Both the position numbers and the translations under genes were made by a program. From assembly GCF_029537375.1 (NCBI RefSeq), contig NZ_CP120679.1, positions 3,198,501-3,262,500 of the forward strand: a stretch of DNA of 64,000 bases, given 5' to 3'. The notes below the pieces were generated by a model, which worked only from the letters and a program-made list of their open reading frames with translations, was not told the DNA's origin and made no database searches. This stretch comes from Bacillus sp. HSf4. Lineage in GTDB: Bacteria > Bacillota > Bacilli > Bacillales > Bacillaceae. This document shows positions 8,845-17,292 of the stretch, in pieces. The first letter of the stretch is position 1; each line of letters opens with the position of its first letter.

Positions 8845-11800
8845 TCCCTCCTCAATGGAGTTCCGAGTACGACGACAGGCGGCACCTTCTCAGGAGCTGC
8901 AAGACGCAATAAGCCGTATCCGATCCCTGACAGCCCCAGCATTAAGCTCGGGGTTTCCTCATTTTGAGGTATTCCGCAGCACCATCCCTTATCCATCGCT
9001 TCTTCTACGATTGCACTTCCGATTTGCATGGCATTTTTCTTCAGCTTTTCATCTTTTAAAACATCTGAAGCCAATAACAAAACTTCCAAATTGCCGAAGT
9101 CACCGTGACATTGGCAATGACTTCCGCCAAACCCTTCACGGAGCGTCGTCTGGATTGCCGTTTCAAGTTCTTCCTTCATTTTATCGTCCCGCCAGTGCTG
9201 CATTGTCATAAGCCGTCCCAGCGCTATTCCAGCCGCGCCATGGCACCATTGAACCGGATTTGTAATGCCTAGACTCTTTCGTTCTTCCCGGTAGCGAAGA
9301 TCCGCCCAATTTCCCTCTTCAGGTATAAACATTGTTCGCTCATAGGAAATGGCCTGTTTGCTGCATTCAAGAAAACGCGTATCTTTTGTGGCGGTGTACA
9401 GTTCCGCCAATGCCCAAGCGATCCCTGCAGTGCCGTGAGACAAGCCGATCAGCGCCCTGCTTTTGTCAACTGGCGATGTCCAACCGCACCCTGCCTTTTG
9501 CTCAGCTGCATTTGCAAGCAGGTGTTCGCCGCATTGAACGGCAACCTGCAGAAGCTTGTCTGACTTTGTCAAATGGTAAAGACGCAATGCCACTAGGAGT
9601 GTTCCCGCCGATCCGCCGATCAGATCAAACATTTGATCTTTTTCGATCCACTTTTCACACTCTCCGATGGCATCCGCCGCTTTCCGGATATATTTCTCTT
9701 CCTTCCATAATGCCCACAGATGGCTGTACACATAGGCAATGGAAGCATACCCGTGAAAAGCGGAGAGAGAACCGAGACCATTATACCGGTGAAGAAAGTC
9801 TTCGGCTGATTTTACCGCGGCTTCAGCTACTTCTGCATAACGCCGATCCTCGGAAATTTCCGCCAAATACGCATAAAACAACGCGACGCCAAGCACGCCG
9901 TCATATAAGGTGGCATCCAAAGGCGTAAACAGCCACCGGTCATTAAGGGAAGCGCCGATACCGATCCAGCTGACATCTTCTTTTTTGTCGCCCCAATAAG
10001 CTGCTTCCAATAACCGATCACCGATCATCATGGCCTGCTTGACAAATTCCTCAGGCGGATGCTGATGTCCAATTTTCACGTTAGAAAAATCGTTTCGGTA
10101 TTGCTTAAGGTCCCAGCGCTTCAGCATCGTGGCCATCGAGGTGCGGATATACCTAATCTGTTTGGAACAGTCCTCTCTGCTGAACATCTTGATCCTAGTC
10201 AATACTCGCTCTAATACCGTAATATGATAAAAGTTCTGAATCTCCTTGCCGTCGCTGTCCCAAGCAGACAAAGAATTAATTTTCGAATAGAAGTAAGGGA
10301 TGTCCCCCTGCAGCAAATCCCGTGTTTCTGAAGGTATAAGTTCCAAAAATTTATCATTTGTGTCCACTATCCGCCATAAGTAGTCAAATAGCCGAACTCT
10401 GTCAAGTCCGTTTCGAAGATAATCAGGATGTAAACCGGCTTCCAGCATAGTAGAATAGGACTGTGTATGCCGAAAAATCGAACGGACTGTATCATGTTGA
10501 AAAGCCTTGACAGGCCCCTCTGAAGAAAGCAGTTCTTCCCGATGCCGCATAAATATTAAGTAAACTCGTTCAAATCCGGCAGCGATATCATCGATATAAT
10601 CCTCCGGCGAAATCTCGTTCCCATTATGGCTCGGCCGATTTTTCGCCCCTTTTGAAAATCCGCTTCCTTTTACAAGCCGCATTTTGTCTGTTCTGATATT
10701 TTCGTACTTATATTTTCCCCTCGGCAGTCTTTGTCCGCCATGTCCGCCGATTCCGCTCAGTTCAATGGAACGGAATGATCCCGACTTAAATAAGGAGGCA
10801 GGCAAGATGCCGGTTCTTAATACGGACTGTGACAGTTCTTCGGAAGTTCTCTGCAAGGCGGTAAATTCGTCCTCATCCGTCGGCTGGATGTTTTGGAATA
10901 AGGATTCCAAGTCGATAAATTGCGGAAATTCTCCTGAAGCGATCATGTTTTCCATGTGCATGTCAGTCGCATACAGCATATGTAGTACCGCTATACAGCC
11001 CCCCAGCCGCTGATAAAAATGGCTTACTTGCTCAAGAGTTTCGCACTCTCTTGCTTCAGCAAATTCCTGCCAGCCGTAGCTAGTGCAGTCCATTGTATGT
11101 AAAGGTTGAAAAGATGGAGTAGCGCCTTTTTCATTCAGCCAGAATAGCAGCTGATTGAAATGAAGATCGACGCCAAGTGAACGAGGCTTATACACCAGGC
11201 GGCTGCCTGAGGCAAACTCAAAAATCATCACGCTCCGCCCATTCCGATGCAAATCACCGCTCCCTGTATTAAGGTGTGTTAGATGAGAGAAGTCTCCTGA
11301 AAAAGAATGCTGAATAGAATCATAATCAGCAAATAAACGTTCAATTCCTTCACAAATGGCATTCTTTCTCCTCATTGCCGTTTCAACCATGATGCGGGCC
11401 AGCAGAGGATATTTAGATAATAATTGAGAAATGCTTTCCTTTTTTTCAGCGTATTCAGCAATAAAATATTCAAAACGCTTTTCCGGGGTGTCTCCTTTCA
11501 GACGTCCTTCCATCCGGGCAAGATTCAATTCATAGACAAGGACGCGTTCTGCCAGAGCCAATAAGTTTTTGCATACAGCGCTGAGGATGCTCCGCCTGAT
11601 GACGGATTCTTCCGCACATTCCCGTCCGTATTTTATCTTCCAAATCCGGTATGTATCGGCTATGCCGGTGTTCAGCCAATCCAGAAATGGCCTAACAAAA
11701 CTGATGAACATATGACTTTTCAACTCGTCATCTTCCAGGTCCACCTTGCAATTGATCGGCAAATGCTCGTTAAAAAATATGTCATCCAGCTCATCCATCC

Positions 11801-12053
11801 ACTCGGCCTTTTGGCGGGCGGCCGGAGAATGTTTGGCGGCCAGCAGCAATTGGAAAGAACGCTTATCAAGTCCGTCATTTTGCAGACGATGTTCCATCAA
11901 ACGCAAAGGTAAACCAGTCTGTTTGCACCATTTTTCCAGTTCTATTTCTTCATCGATCTTAGTATCTGCGTCATTCTCAATTGCCCTTTCATGCAAATAA
12001 AGACCCCGATTCCATGCTGCTGTCTGATCTACTGTAGACAAGCGATTTGACAT
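8841..12053 (-). CDS. lanM: LanM class II lanthipeptide synthetase
   Basis: 1070 residues from the ATG at 12053, chosen because GGGAGG lies eight bases upstream. A longer frame opening at 12146 has no ribosome site. The N-terminal two thirds are the DUF4135 dehydratase, which phosphorylates and eliminates Ser/Thr hydroxyls (SGDLHRNGRS, DMHMENMIASG). The C-terminal LanC-like cyclase carries the zinc ligands C937 (WCHGAAG), C982 and H983 (QCHGDFGN). It should install the dehydro residues and close the thioether rings on the two identical precursors encoded 211 bp upstream. It sits in one operon with lanT (ATGA overlap). The length fits LanMs of the lacticin 481/salivaricin A group, if at the larger end. 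Confidence 0.95.
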   Translation of the reverse strand: MSNRLSTVDQTAAWNRGLYLHERAIENDADTKIDEEIELEKWCKQTGLPLRLMEHRLQNDGLDKRSFQLLLAAKHSPAARQKAEWMDELDDIFFNEHLPINCKVDLEDDELKSHMFISFVRPFLDWLNTGIADTYRIWKIKYGRECAEESVIRRSILSAVCKNLLALAERVLVYELNLARMEGRLKGDTPEKRFEYFIAEYAEKKESISQLLSKYPLLARIMVETAMRRKNAICEGIERLFADYDSIQHSFSGDFSHLTHLNTGSGDLHRNGRSVMIFEFASGSRLVYKPRSLGVDLHFNQLLFWLNEKGATPSFQPLHTMDCTSYGWQEFAEARECETLEQVSHFYQRLGGCIAVLHMLYATDMHMENMIASGEFPQFIDLESLFQNIQPTDEDEFTALQRTSEELSQSVLRTGILPASLFKSGSFRSIELSGIGGHGGQRLPRGKYKYENIRTDKMRLVKGSGFSKGAKNRPSHNGNEISPEDYIDDIAAGFERVYLIFMRHREELLSSEGPVKAFQHDTVRSIFRHTQSYSTMLEAGLHPDYLRNGLDRVRLFDYLWRIVDTNDKFLELIPSETRDLLQGDIPYFYSKINSLSAWDSDGKEIQNFYHITVLERVLTRIKMFSREDCSKQIRYIRTSMATMLKRWDLKQYRNDFSNVKIGHQHPPEEFVKQAMMIGDRLLEAAYWGDKKEDVSWIGIGASLNDRWLFTPLDATLYDGVLGVALFYAYLAEISEDRRYAEVAEAAVKSAEDFLHRYNGLGSLSAFHGYASIAYVYSHLWALWKEEKYIRKAADAIGECEKWIEKDQMFDLIGGSAGTLLVALRLYHLTKSDKLLQVAVQCGEHLLANAAEQKAGCGWTSPVDKSRALIGLSHGTAGIAWALAELYTATKDTRFLECSKQAISYERTMFIPEEGNWADLRYREERKSLGITNPVQWCHGAAGIALGRLMTMQHWRDDKMKEELETAIQTTLREGFGGSHCQCHGDFGNLEVLLLASDVLKDEKLKKNAMQIGSAIVEEAMDKGWCCGIPQNEETPSLMLGLSGIGYGLLRLAAPEKVPPVVVLGTPLRRE

Positions 12054-12264
12054 TTGCCTTACCTCCCTGTCTTTTACATCATCCGTAATGACAATAGAAG
12101 ACAAGGGTGAACGAATTCTCCCTTGCCCTCTATAAAAGGTTTCCATTGTTGAAAATAAAATATATATAGCGTTTGGAAAACCTTCAATTTAATCCATGCT
12201 CAACGATGCTGCCTGTTGAATACTTTGCAGCTGCTGGCATAGATATAGAATGTATAATATTTTA

Positions 12265-12396
12265 TTAGCAGCAGACAAACACGCTGTTAGGACAATCGTC
12301 AGTGATTGTGCATGCCCAGCCGCAGCCTGCAGCTCCTGCTGCTTCTTTCAATTCTTCATCAGATAGAGTAACAACCGTATTCTTCAATTCTTCCAT
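12265..12396 (-). CDS. lanA: Lantibiotic precursor, second copy (salivaricin A-like)
   Basis: A 43-residue precursor whose protein sequence is identical to that of the copy at 12475-12606. The genes differ at nine bases in eight codons, all silent. The leader (1-22) is acidic and ends EELKEAAGA, a double-Gly-type cleavage site for the C39 peptidase. The predicted 21-residue core is AGCGWAC followed by TITDDCPNSVFVCC. Those last 14 residues are the same as in salivaricin A. Ring partners by analogy are T8-C13, T10-C20 and S16-C21, which leaves C3 and C7 free. A ribosome site (AGAGGTG) lies six bases before ATG. It is 78 bp downstream of the first copy and has no separate promoter that I can see. 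Confidence 0.93.
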   Translation of the reverse strand: MEELKNTVVTLSDEELKEAAGAAGCGWACTITDDCPNSVFVCC

Positions 12397-12474
12397 TTTA
12401 TTCACCTCTTTTTAATTTTAGAGCATTTCTCTCAAAAAATTGGTAAAGAAGAACTTGTTTACACGAGTTTGTAC

Positions 12475-12606
12475 TTAGCAGCAAACAAACACGCTGTTAG
12501 GGCAATCGTCAGTGATTGTGCATGCCCAGCCGCAGCCTGCAGCTCCTGCTGCTTCCTTCAATTCTTCATCAGACAAAGTGACGACTGTGTTCTTCAATTC
12601 TTCCAT
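12475..12606 (-). CDS. lanA: Lantibiotic precursor, first copy (salivaricin A-like)
   Basis: First gene of the lantibiotic transcript, 43 residues. The ribosome site AAAGGAGGTG is near perfect, and the promoter just upstream is close to consensus, so strong expression is expected. The leader has the acidic SDEELKEAAGA pattern of class II type AII lantibiotics. The core resembles salivaricin A, with its Ser4 replaced by Cys, Ile7 by Ala and Ala8 by Cys (salivaricin numbering). Five Cys face only three Ser/Thr (T8, T10, S16 of the core), so two Cys cannot be in lanthionines. The CGWAC pair is the obvious candidate for a disulfide. The two copies encode the same peptide, so this is gene dosage rather than a two-peptide system. 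Confidence 0.94.
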   Translation of the reverse strand: MEELKNTVVTLSDEELKEAAGAAGCGWACTITDDCPNSVFVCC

Positions 12607-12648
12607 CTTTTCACCTCCTTTCAATTGGGATTATTACCTGTATTTCCT

Positions 12649-12676
12649 ATTATATGAAAAGAGAGGATGATGTCAA
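12649..12676 (-). promoter_or_regulatory. Sigma-A promoter of the lanA-M-T operon
   Basis: On the minus strand TTGACA (12671-12676), a 16-bp spacer and TATAAT (12649-12654) give a perfect-hexamer promoter. It is about 43 bases upstream of the first lanA start codon. No AGTGTA-N13-TACACT operator is found near it, in contrast to the immunity operon promoter. Precursor expression is therefore probably not under YtrA. Confidence 0.85.
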
Positions 12677-12980
12677 AGGGATTTTTCAAAATAATTCAAG
12701 ACTTTCAACACCCTTTTAATTTAGTAATTTTCTAGTATAATTAAACCCATTTATTAGGGGTTATTTCGGTATATTTGAATCTATTTCGCATACTCATATG
12801 AAAGAAAACGGTTTATTCAATATTCCGAAAAGAGCACAACCTTTTTCATAAAAAGTTTTTTATTATATTTATATAAAGTGGAATTTAAAAAATTTTTTAA
12901 AACCCGACTAAACTTATATAAAAACAACAAGATGGAATATTTACACTTTTTGACGCTTTTTTAACCTGAATGTAAAATAA
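12677..12980. other. AT-rich intergenic region upstream of the lanA promoter
   Basis: About 300 very AT-rich bases between the lanA promoter and the terminator behind the BceB-type gene. No gene, tRNA or clear operator is visible on either strand. The A/T runs would suit an UP element, an AbrB/Rok-type silencer or a nucleoid-protein site, but nothing in the sequence decides this. Confidence 0.5.
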
Positions 12981-13018
12981 AAAAAGATAGACTCCCATCA
13001 GAAGTCCATCTTTTTTTT
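12981..13018 (-). terminator. Terminator after the BceAB-type operon
   Basis: An imperfect ten-base stem (AAGATAGACT / AGTCCATCTT) flanked by T/A runs on both sides, so it can work in either direction. The minus-strand T run follows the BceB-type stop codon at once and insulates the immunity/resistance genes from the biosynthesis operon. Confidence 0.75.
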
Positions 13019-14945
13019 ATTTCGATACGCCGCCATCATGATAAATGGCGTTTTTCAATTGTTTCAAATACTGAAAGCGAATAAACAAGAAATACATGCA
13101 TTGAATGAGAAGAAATGCACCAAGCACGAATGCTGATTCTTTGATGAGTGAAACACCTGCCGCTTCAAAAACATGCTCCAGTGCAGTAAGTGCAACGGCT
13201 CCATGAGTCAGCGCCACGCCAATCGGAACAAAAAACAGCAACATAAGCTGCGTTGTTATGATGTTTGACATCTCTTGTTCGGTTAAACCTAATTTTTCGA
13301 TTGCCTGCAGCTGAGCCCGGTCATTTTCAAAATCAGTATATATTCTAAAGTATAAAAAGCTTCCCGCAGCAGCAAAAAACACGGCCCCAATGAATAGACC
13401 AGCAAACAAAACATGCCCCATTTGCTGTTTTATTTCGTTAAAGTACAGCGCTTTTGCCTGAAAATGATAAGCGTCATCCTTTAAGGAACTTTCCAGTTTA
13501 TGCTGAATCTCCTTTGAAACCTTTTCAGTCTGCTTCCAGTCCGCGATATCATATGCATAAACTTTTCTTTCATTCTCGCCATTTCCCAGCTGCGCGTATA
13601 GATCATCAGATACAATCAGGGCCCCGTTATAGCCGGTGAATTTCAAAAGAGGCGCTGGAACGGCTTGAGATTGAATGACATGAATCTTTTTTTGACTTTC
13701 TTCAAGCGTCCATTCACTTTTTTTAGCCGCGCTCATCCCTTTGTTGAAAAGAAAAACGGCTTGGCTTCCGGCAAGATCGATGGATTGTTTATGGCTTTCG
13801 ATCACTTTATTATAGTCGGAAGCCTTTAATATGGTCAGCTTATTTGAAGTGCTAACATCGGTTTCGTTTTTTATACTCATGATCGTTTTTTCATAATGTA
13901 TCTTTTCTTTGTTCAGTAAACGTTCGATCATTTGAATATCGTTTTGCTGATGAGAGCCGCCCGCTGGTGATTCATATTGAATGGCAGCCTCGGGTTTATC
14001 TTCTTCCATTTGCAGCAATAATGACCTTAATCCAACAAGTGTTCCGATTGCGGTGCACGCTACCGTTGAAACGATCGTTACAATAAAGAACATCCGGGCA
14101 TTATCCCTCAACCGGTAAGCCAGATCAGAGAGCGTGATCAAATTTGTTTTTTTCCAATAAAATTGTTTTTTCTTCTTTGATAATTTGATGAGGAACACAC
14201 TGAGTTGTGAAAACAATAAATAAGTGGCAATAATCACAGCTATCGTTACAGGAATCATTGCAGCTAGAACCATGATTCCCCTTACAAGCAATGCAGCCGT
14301 ATATCCGCCGATCAGCAGCACAACGGCCAAAACAGTCAAAAATGGGGAAACTGCCGGGTCGGGCTTTGGCTTGGCGGTTCCTTTCAACAATGAAATAATG
14401 GAACTGTTTTTTAAAATCGCGGCTGTGAAAAAAGAAATAAACAAAAATAGAGCCATGAACGAAAAAAATGTAACCCCTATGGCCTTGAGAGGCCAATAAA
14501 ACCCGAGGGAATAATCAATGTCCAGCAGCTTGGAACCGAGAGCTAAAATTCCCTGCGAGAGAACAAGTCCGGCCGCAATCCCGGAAATGGTCGAAGCAAA
14601 TCCAATCAGCAGGTTTTCCAAAAACACAAGAAACTTTAATTGCATATTCGTCATGCCAAACATGCTCATAATTCCAAATTCTTTTTTGCGTGTTTTTAAT
14701 AAAATGCCCATTGAATACAATATAAAAAAAAATGTAAATACATAGATGATAAACTGGGCAAAATACATTCCTGTCTGTGCTCCCGAACCCAGCGTTCCGC
14801 TTTTTTCCAAGTTGAGATTTGGATGAAAGGCGAGCATCGAATAAACGAAAAAGAGCATGACAGAGAAAGCGCTGCTTAGAAAATAGCCGGCATAAAGGCG
14901 TTTATTGCGCAACACATTATTGAACACCAGTTGGCGAAAGCTCAT
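13017..14945 (-). CDS. BceB-type peptide-antibiotic resistance ABC permease
   Basis: Permease of 642 residues, the usual BceB length (about 640-650), opening MSFRQLVFNNVLRNKRLYAGYF as in the family. It has ten predicted helices with the large extracytoplasmic domain (about 310-520) between helices 7 and 8. BceAB transporters protect lipid II-cycle intermediates from peptide antibiotics and normally signal to a BceS kinase. No bceRS pair lies in this block, so a distant kinase would be needed if it senses anything. It overlaps the ATPase gene by 29 nt. A role in self-protection against the salivaricin-like product is inferred from location. Confidence 0.88.
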   Translation of the reverse strand: MSFRQLVFNNVLRNKRLYAGYFLSSAFSVMLFFVYSMLAFHPNLNLEKSGTLGSGAQTGMYFAQFIIYVFTFFFILYSMGILLKTRKKEFGIMSMFGMTNMQLKFLVFLENLLIGFASTISGIAAGLVLSQGILALGSKLLDIDYSLGFYWPLKAIGVTFFSFMALFLFISFFTAAILKNSSIISLLKGTAKPKPDPAVSPFLTVLAVVLLIGGYTAALLVRGIMVLAAMIPVTIAVIIATYLLFSQLSVFLIKLSKKKKQFYWKKTNLITLSDLAYRLRDNARMFFIVTIVSTVACTAIGTLVGLRSLLLQMEEDKPEAAIQYESPAGGSHQQNDIQMIERLLNKEKIHYEKTIMSIKNETDVSTSNKLTILKASDYNKVIESHKQSIDLAGSQAVFLFNKGMSAAKKSEWTLEESQKKIHVIQSQAVPAPLLKFTGYNGALIVSDDLYAQLGNGENERKVYAYDIADWKQTEKVSKEIQHKLESSLKDDAYHFQAKALYFNEIKQQMGHVLFAGLFIGAVFFAAAGSFLYFRIYTDFENDRAQLQAIEKLGLTEQEMSNIITTQLMLLFFVPIGVALTHGAVALTALEHVFEAAGVSLIKESAFVLGAFLLIQCMYFLFIRFQYLKQLKNAIYHDGGVSK

Positions 14946-15690
14946 CTTTATTTCCTCCTATAGCCGATAAAACCGTCAAAATTCGATTAAAAAACGCTTG
15001 TTGATCCTCTTCTTTATAAATTTCGTTATACAGCGTACCGTCTTTAATAAAAATGATGCGGTCGCAATAACTGGCCGCCAATGGATCATGCGTCACCATC
15101 ATCATGGTCACGCGGTCCTCCCTGTTGATCTTTTTTAAAATTTCCAGCACGTCTTTTGCCGATTTAGAGTCTAAATTCCCCGTGGGCTCATCTGCTAAAA
15201 TTAATTTCGGTTGATGGATAATGGCACGGGCGATCGCTGTTCTTTGCGATTGTCCGCCCGATATTTCGTACGTGCGTTTGTTTAAAATATGCCCAATCCC
15301 GAGTTTTTTCGCGATCGCGACTGCACGTTCTTCCATTTCTTTCACATCCGTTCCCTCAAGCGTGAGGGGCAGCACAATGTTCTCGATGACAGTCAACGTT
15401 TTCAAAAGATTAAAGTCTTGAAATACAAATCCCAATTCTCTCCGGCGGAATAGCGCCAATTTCTTTTTGCTGAGGTTGCGGACGTTTTCTCCATTGATCA
15501 AAACATCACCGGAATCAGGCGTATCAATAGTCGAAATCACATTTAAAAATGTCGTTTTTCCGCTTCCGGAAGGACCCATGATTCCGACAAATTCACCTTC
15601 CTTAACCGTCAGGCCAATATTGGACAATGCCTGATAAGGAACCTTACCATTGTATACTTTTGAAAGATTTTTCACCTTTAAAATATCCAC
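14917..15690 (-). CDS. BceA-type ABC transporter ATP-binding protein
   Basis: ATPase of 257 residues if the GTG at 15690 is used. Earlier in-frame TTG/GTG codons up to 15714 are possible and the ribosome site (AGAAGG) does not settle it. Walker A is GPSGSGKTT, the signature ISGGQSQR, and Walker B LILADEPTGNLD. Partner of the downstream permease. The 110 bp separating it from lanG hold an inverted repeat but no clear promoter, so it may be read through from lanFEG. Confidence 0.88.
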   Translation of the reverse strand: MDILKVKNLSKVYNGKVPYQALSNIGLTVKEGEFVGIMGPSGSGKTTFLNVISTIDTPDSGDVLINGENVRNLSKKKLALFRRRELGFVFQDFNLLKTLTVIENIVLPLTLEGTDVKEMEERAVAIAKKLGIGHILNKRTYEISGGQSQRTAIARAIIHQPKLILADEPTGNLDSKSAKDVLEILKKINREDRVTMMMVTHDPLAASYCDRIIFIKDGTLYNEIYKEEDQQAFFNRILTVLSAIGGNKDELSPTGVQ

Positions 15691-15767
15691 TATTAACACA
15701 ATCCTTCTAATCAAATTTTAATCGTTAAACCGAACGCGCGGCTGCCGATTCTTTTATGAAAGGATCG

Positions 15768-15800
15768 CTCTGGAAGGATCTGAACGATCCTTCTCCAGAG
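15768..15800 (-). repeat. Inverted repeat between lanG and the BceA-type gene
   Basis: CTCTGGAAGGATC and GATCCTTCTCCAGAG form a long interrupted stem with a 5-base loop, directly after the lanG stop. The minus-strand tail is only weakly T-rich (CTTTC), so it may be a leaky terminator or an RNA-processing hairpin rather than a full stop. Confidence 0.5.
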
Positions 15801-16550
15801 CTACTGAACATCACGTCGTCTAAACATGGCAAACCCGATCACAAATATAATAAGAAATGAGATAAGCGAAATGCTTAAAAAGTAAGAGTACCCGGGAAGC
15901 TCATTTCCTCCAGTTCCGGGATTGAGTGTCAAAGAAGGAAGCGACCACAGATAATACTTTCCATAAGAGCTGTTTGAAATGACCATACCTGCAATCGATG
16001 CTGCCAGACCAACACCGACCGGAACTCCAAGACTGTGAAATCGAATGCTGAGCAGCATTTGCACAGCCAAAATCGGCAAACACGTTATCCAGCACAACAA
16101 AACACTGATTGCCAGCGAATGATAAGGGATCGTCCCGATATCAACAATTTTTCCGGCAACAACCATTCCTGCGAAAAAAAACAGCATCGATATACCGACC
16201 AATAAAATATGGACAATTGTTTTGGCAACATAAATATGAACGTATTTAATCGGAAGAACAAACAAGTGTTTCCAATTGTTTTCGGAATGTTCAATTCGTG
16301 CGAGCCAAACAGCCATTACAGCAATTGATAAAGGAAGCAGCAGCATCGCGTAAAAGACGACGACCTGTCCGAGCAGTTTATCCCAAGGGACTGCATCCCC
16401 CTGCAAAAAGACTTCTTTATAGCGTACAAAGTTGAAAGCACCGAAGATAACCATGATCAAAGGTGCAATGATCATCAGCAGCCATACGTATGAACGTTTA
16501 AGTTTTAACAGCTCCATCTGCATAACATGCGTAAACTTCATAATTATCAT
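15801..16550 (-). CDS. lanG: LanG lantibiotic immunity ABC permease
   Basis: About 249 residues with six predicted helices and the LanG/MutG-type pattern (MELLKLKRSYVWLLMIIAPL..., HSENNWKHLFVLPI). The start is either ATG 16550 or ATG 16541. AAAGGGG lies upstream and fits the two about equally badly. The longer frame to 16619 lies inside lanE and is rejected. It follows the lanE stop by about ten bases. With LanE and LanF it should export the mature lantibiotic from the producer's membrane. Confidence 0.88.
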   Translation of the reverse strand: MIIMKFTHVMQMELLKLKRSYVWLLMIIAPLIMVIFGAFNFVRYKEVFLQGDAVPWDKLLGQVVVFYAMLLLPLSIAVMAVWLARIEHSENNWKHLFVLPIKYVHIYVAKTIVHILLVGISMLFFFAGMVVAGKIVDIGTIPYHSLAISVLLCWITCLPILAVQMLLSIRFHSLGVPVGVGLAASIAGMVISNSSYGKYYLWSLPSLTLNPGTGGNELPGYSYFLSISLISFLIIFVIGFAMFRRRDVQ

Positions 16551-16560
16551 GTACCCCTTT

Positions 16561-17292
16561 CTATACATCCCTGCGGACAAACTCGCGGCATCCCGCCCAT
16601 AAGCAAATGATGCCGACAATCAGGGACTGACAGATATACCACATCACATTTGTTCCTTCATTCAAGGTGATCGGCAGTGTCAAATACGGATAAACCCATG
16701 GAAGCCAATGTGTAAATGTAGACTGGACGAAAAAGATAGCTGCTACTGTGGCACAAATGGCTACACCAAGAGGAATTCCGGAATTTTTAAATCTGATGCT
16801 GAGCCAAAATTGGACTGCAAGGACTGCAAATGTTCCCAAAAGCGCAGCACCGATCGTTTTGACCAGATCATCAACCGGCACAGCGCCGGATAAATTCAAC
16901 AGCATGGCGCTCGCAATCATTCCGATTCCTAAGATCACCGAGCTGATGATAATAAAAAAGAGAACAAGCGCCACTTTGACAAAATATAAATATCCCCGTT
17001 TAAACGGAAGAGAAAACATATACTTCCAGCTGTTGTTTGTGTTTTCGATTGAAACGACCATTCCGGACAGAATAGCGACAAGAATAGGCAAAATCAATAA
17101 TGCCCACATCGATAAATGCTGTGCAATAAAAATCGTCCAAGGATCAGCCCCCGGTTTGACGACGCTATCGTAGCGCACAAAAAAGTTGGCGAGTTGGAGC
17201 AATACAATCAGCAAAGGAGCCAGGATGACCGGAAAAGCAATTCGGCTTTGTTTCAGCTTCATCAATTCTGCTCTCATTATGGTCCAAAACAC
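16561..17292 (-). CDS. lanE: LanE lantibiotic immunity ABC permease
   Basis: 243 residues with six predicted helices, starting MFWTIMRAELMKLKQSR. The motif ENTNNSWKYMFSLP is shared in spirit with LanG (SENNWKHLFVLP), showing the two permeases are ancient paralogues, as in other LanFEG systems. It begins directly after the lanF stop. Together with lanF and lanG it is the dedicated immunity transporter expected for a lacticin 481/salivaricin-type producer. Confidence 0.9.
   Translation of the reverse strand: MFWTIMRAELMKLKQSRIAFPVILAPLLIVLLQLANFFVRYDSVVKPGADPWTIFIAQHLSMWALLILPILVAILSGMVVSIENTNNSWKYMFSLPFKRGYLYFVKVALVLFFIIISSVILGIGMIASAMLLNLSGAVPVDDLVKTIGAALLGTFAVLAVQFWLSIRFKNSGIPLGVAICATVAAIFFVQSTFTHWLPWVYPYLTLPITLNEGTNVMWYICQSLIVGIICLWAGCREFVRRDV

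Noticed and set aside
9332..9928. 198-residue plus-strand ORF opposite lanM
   Set aside because: It is antisense to the LanM cyclase domain, has no Shine-Dalgarno and an unnatural composition.
12190..12250. Attenuator between lanA and lanM
   Set aside because: GCTGC/GCAGC pairings exist but no T run follows, so I could not support a terminator. A processing site remains possible.
12265..12606. Two-peptide lantibiotic (lichenicidin-like) interpretation
   Set aside because: Lichenicidin is typical of this group, but these precursors are identical to each other, match salivaricin A, and there is only one LanM.
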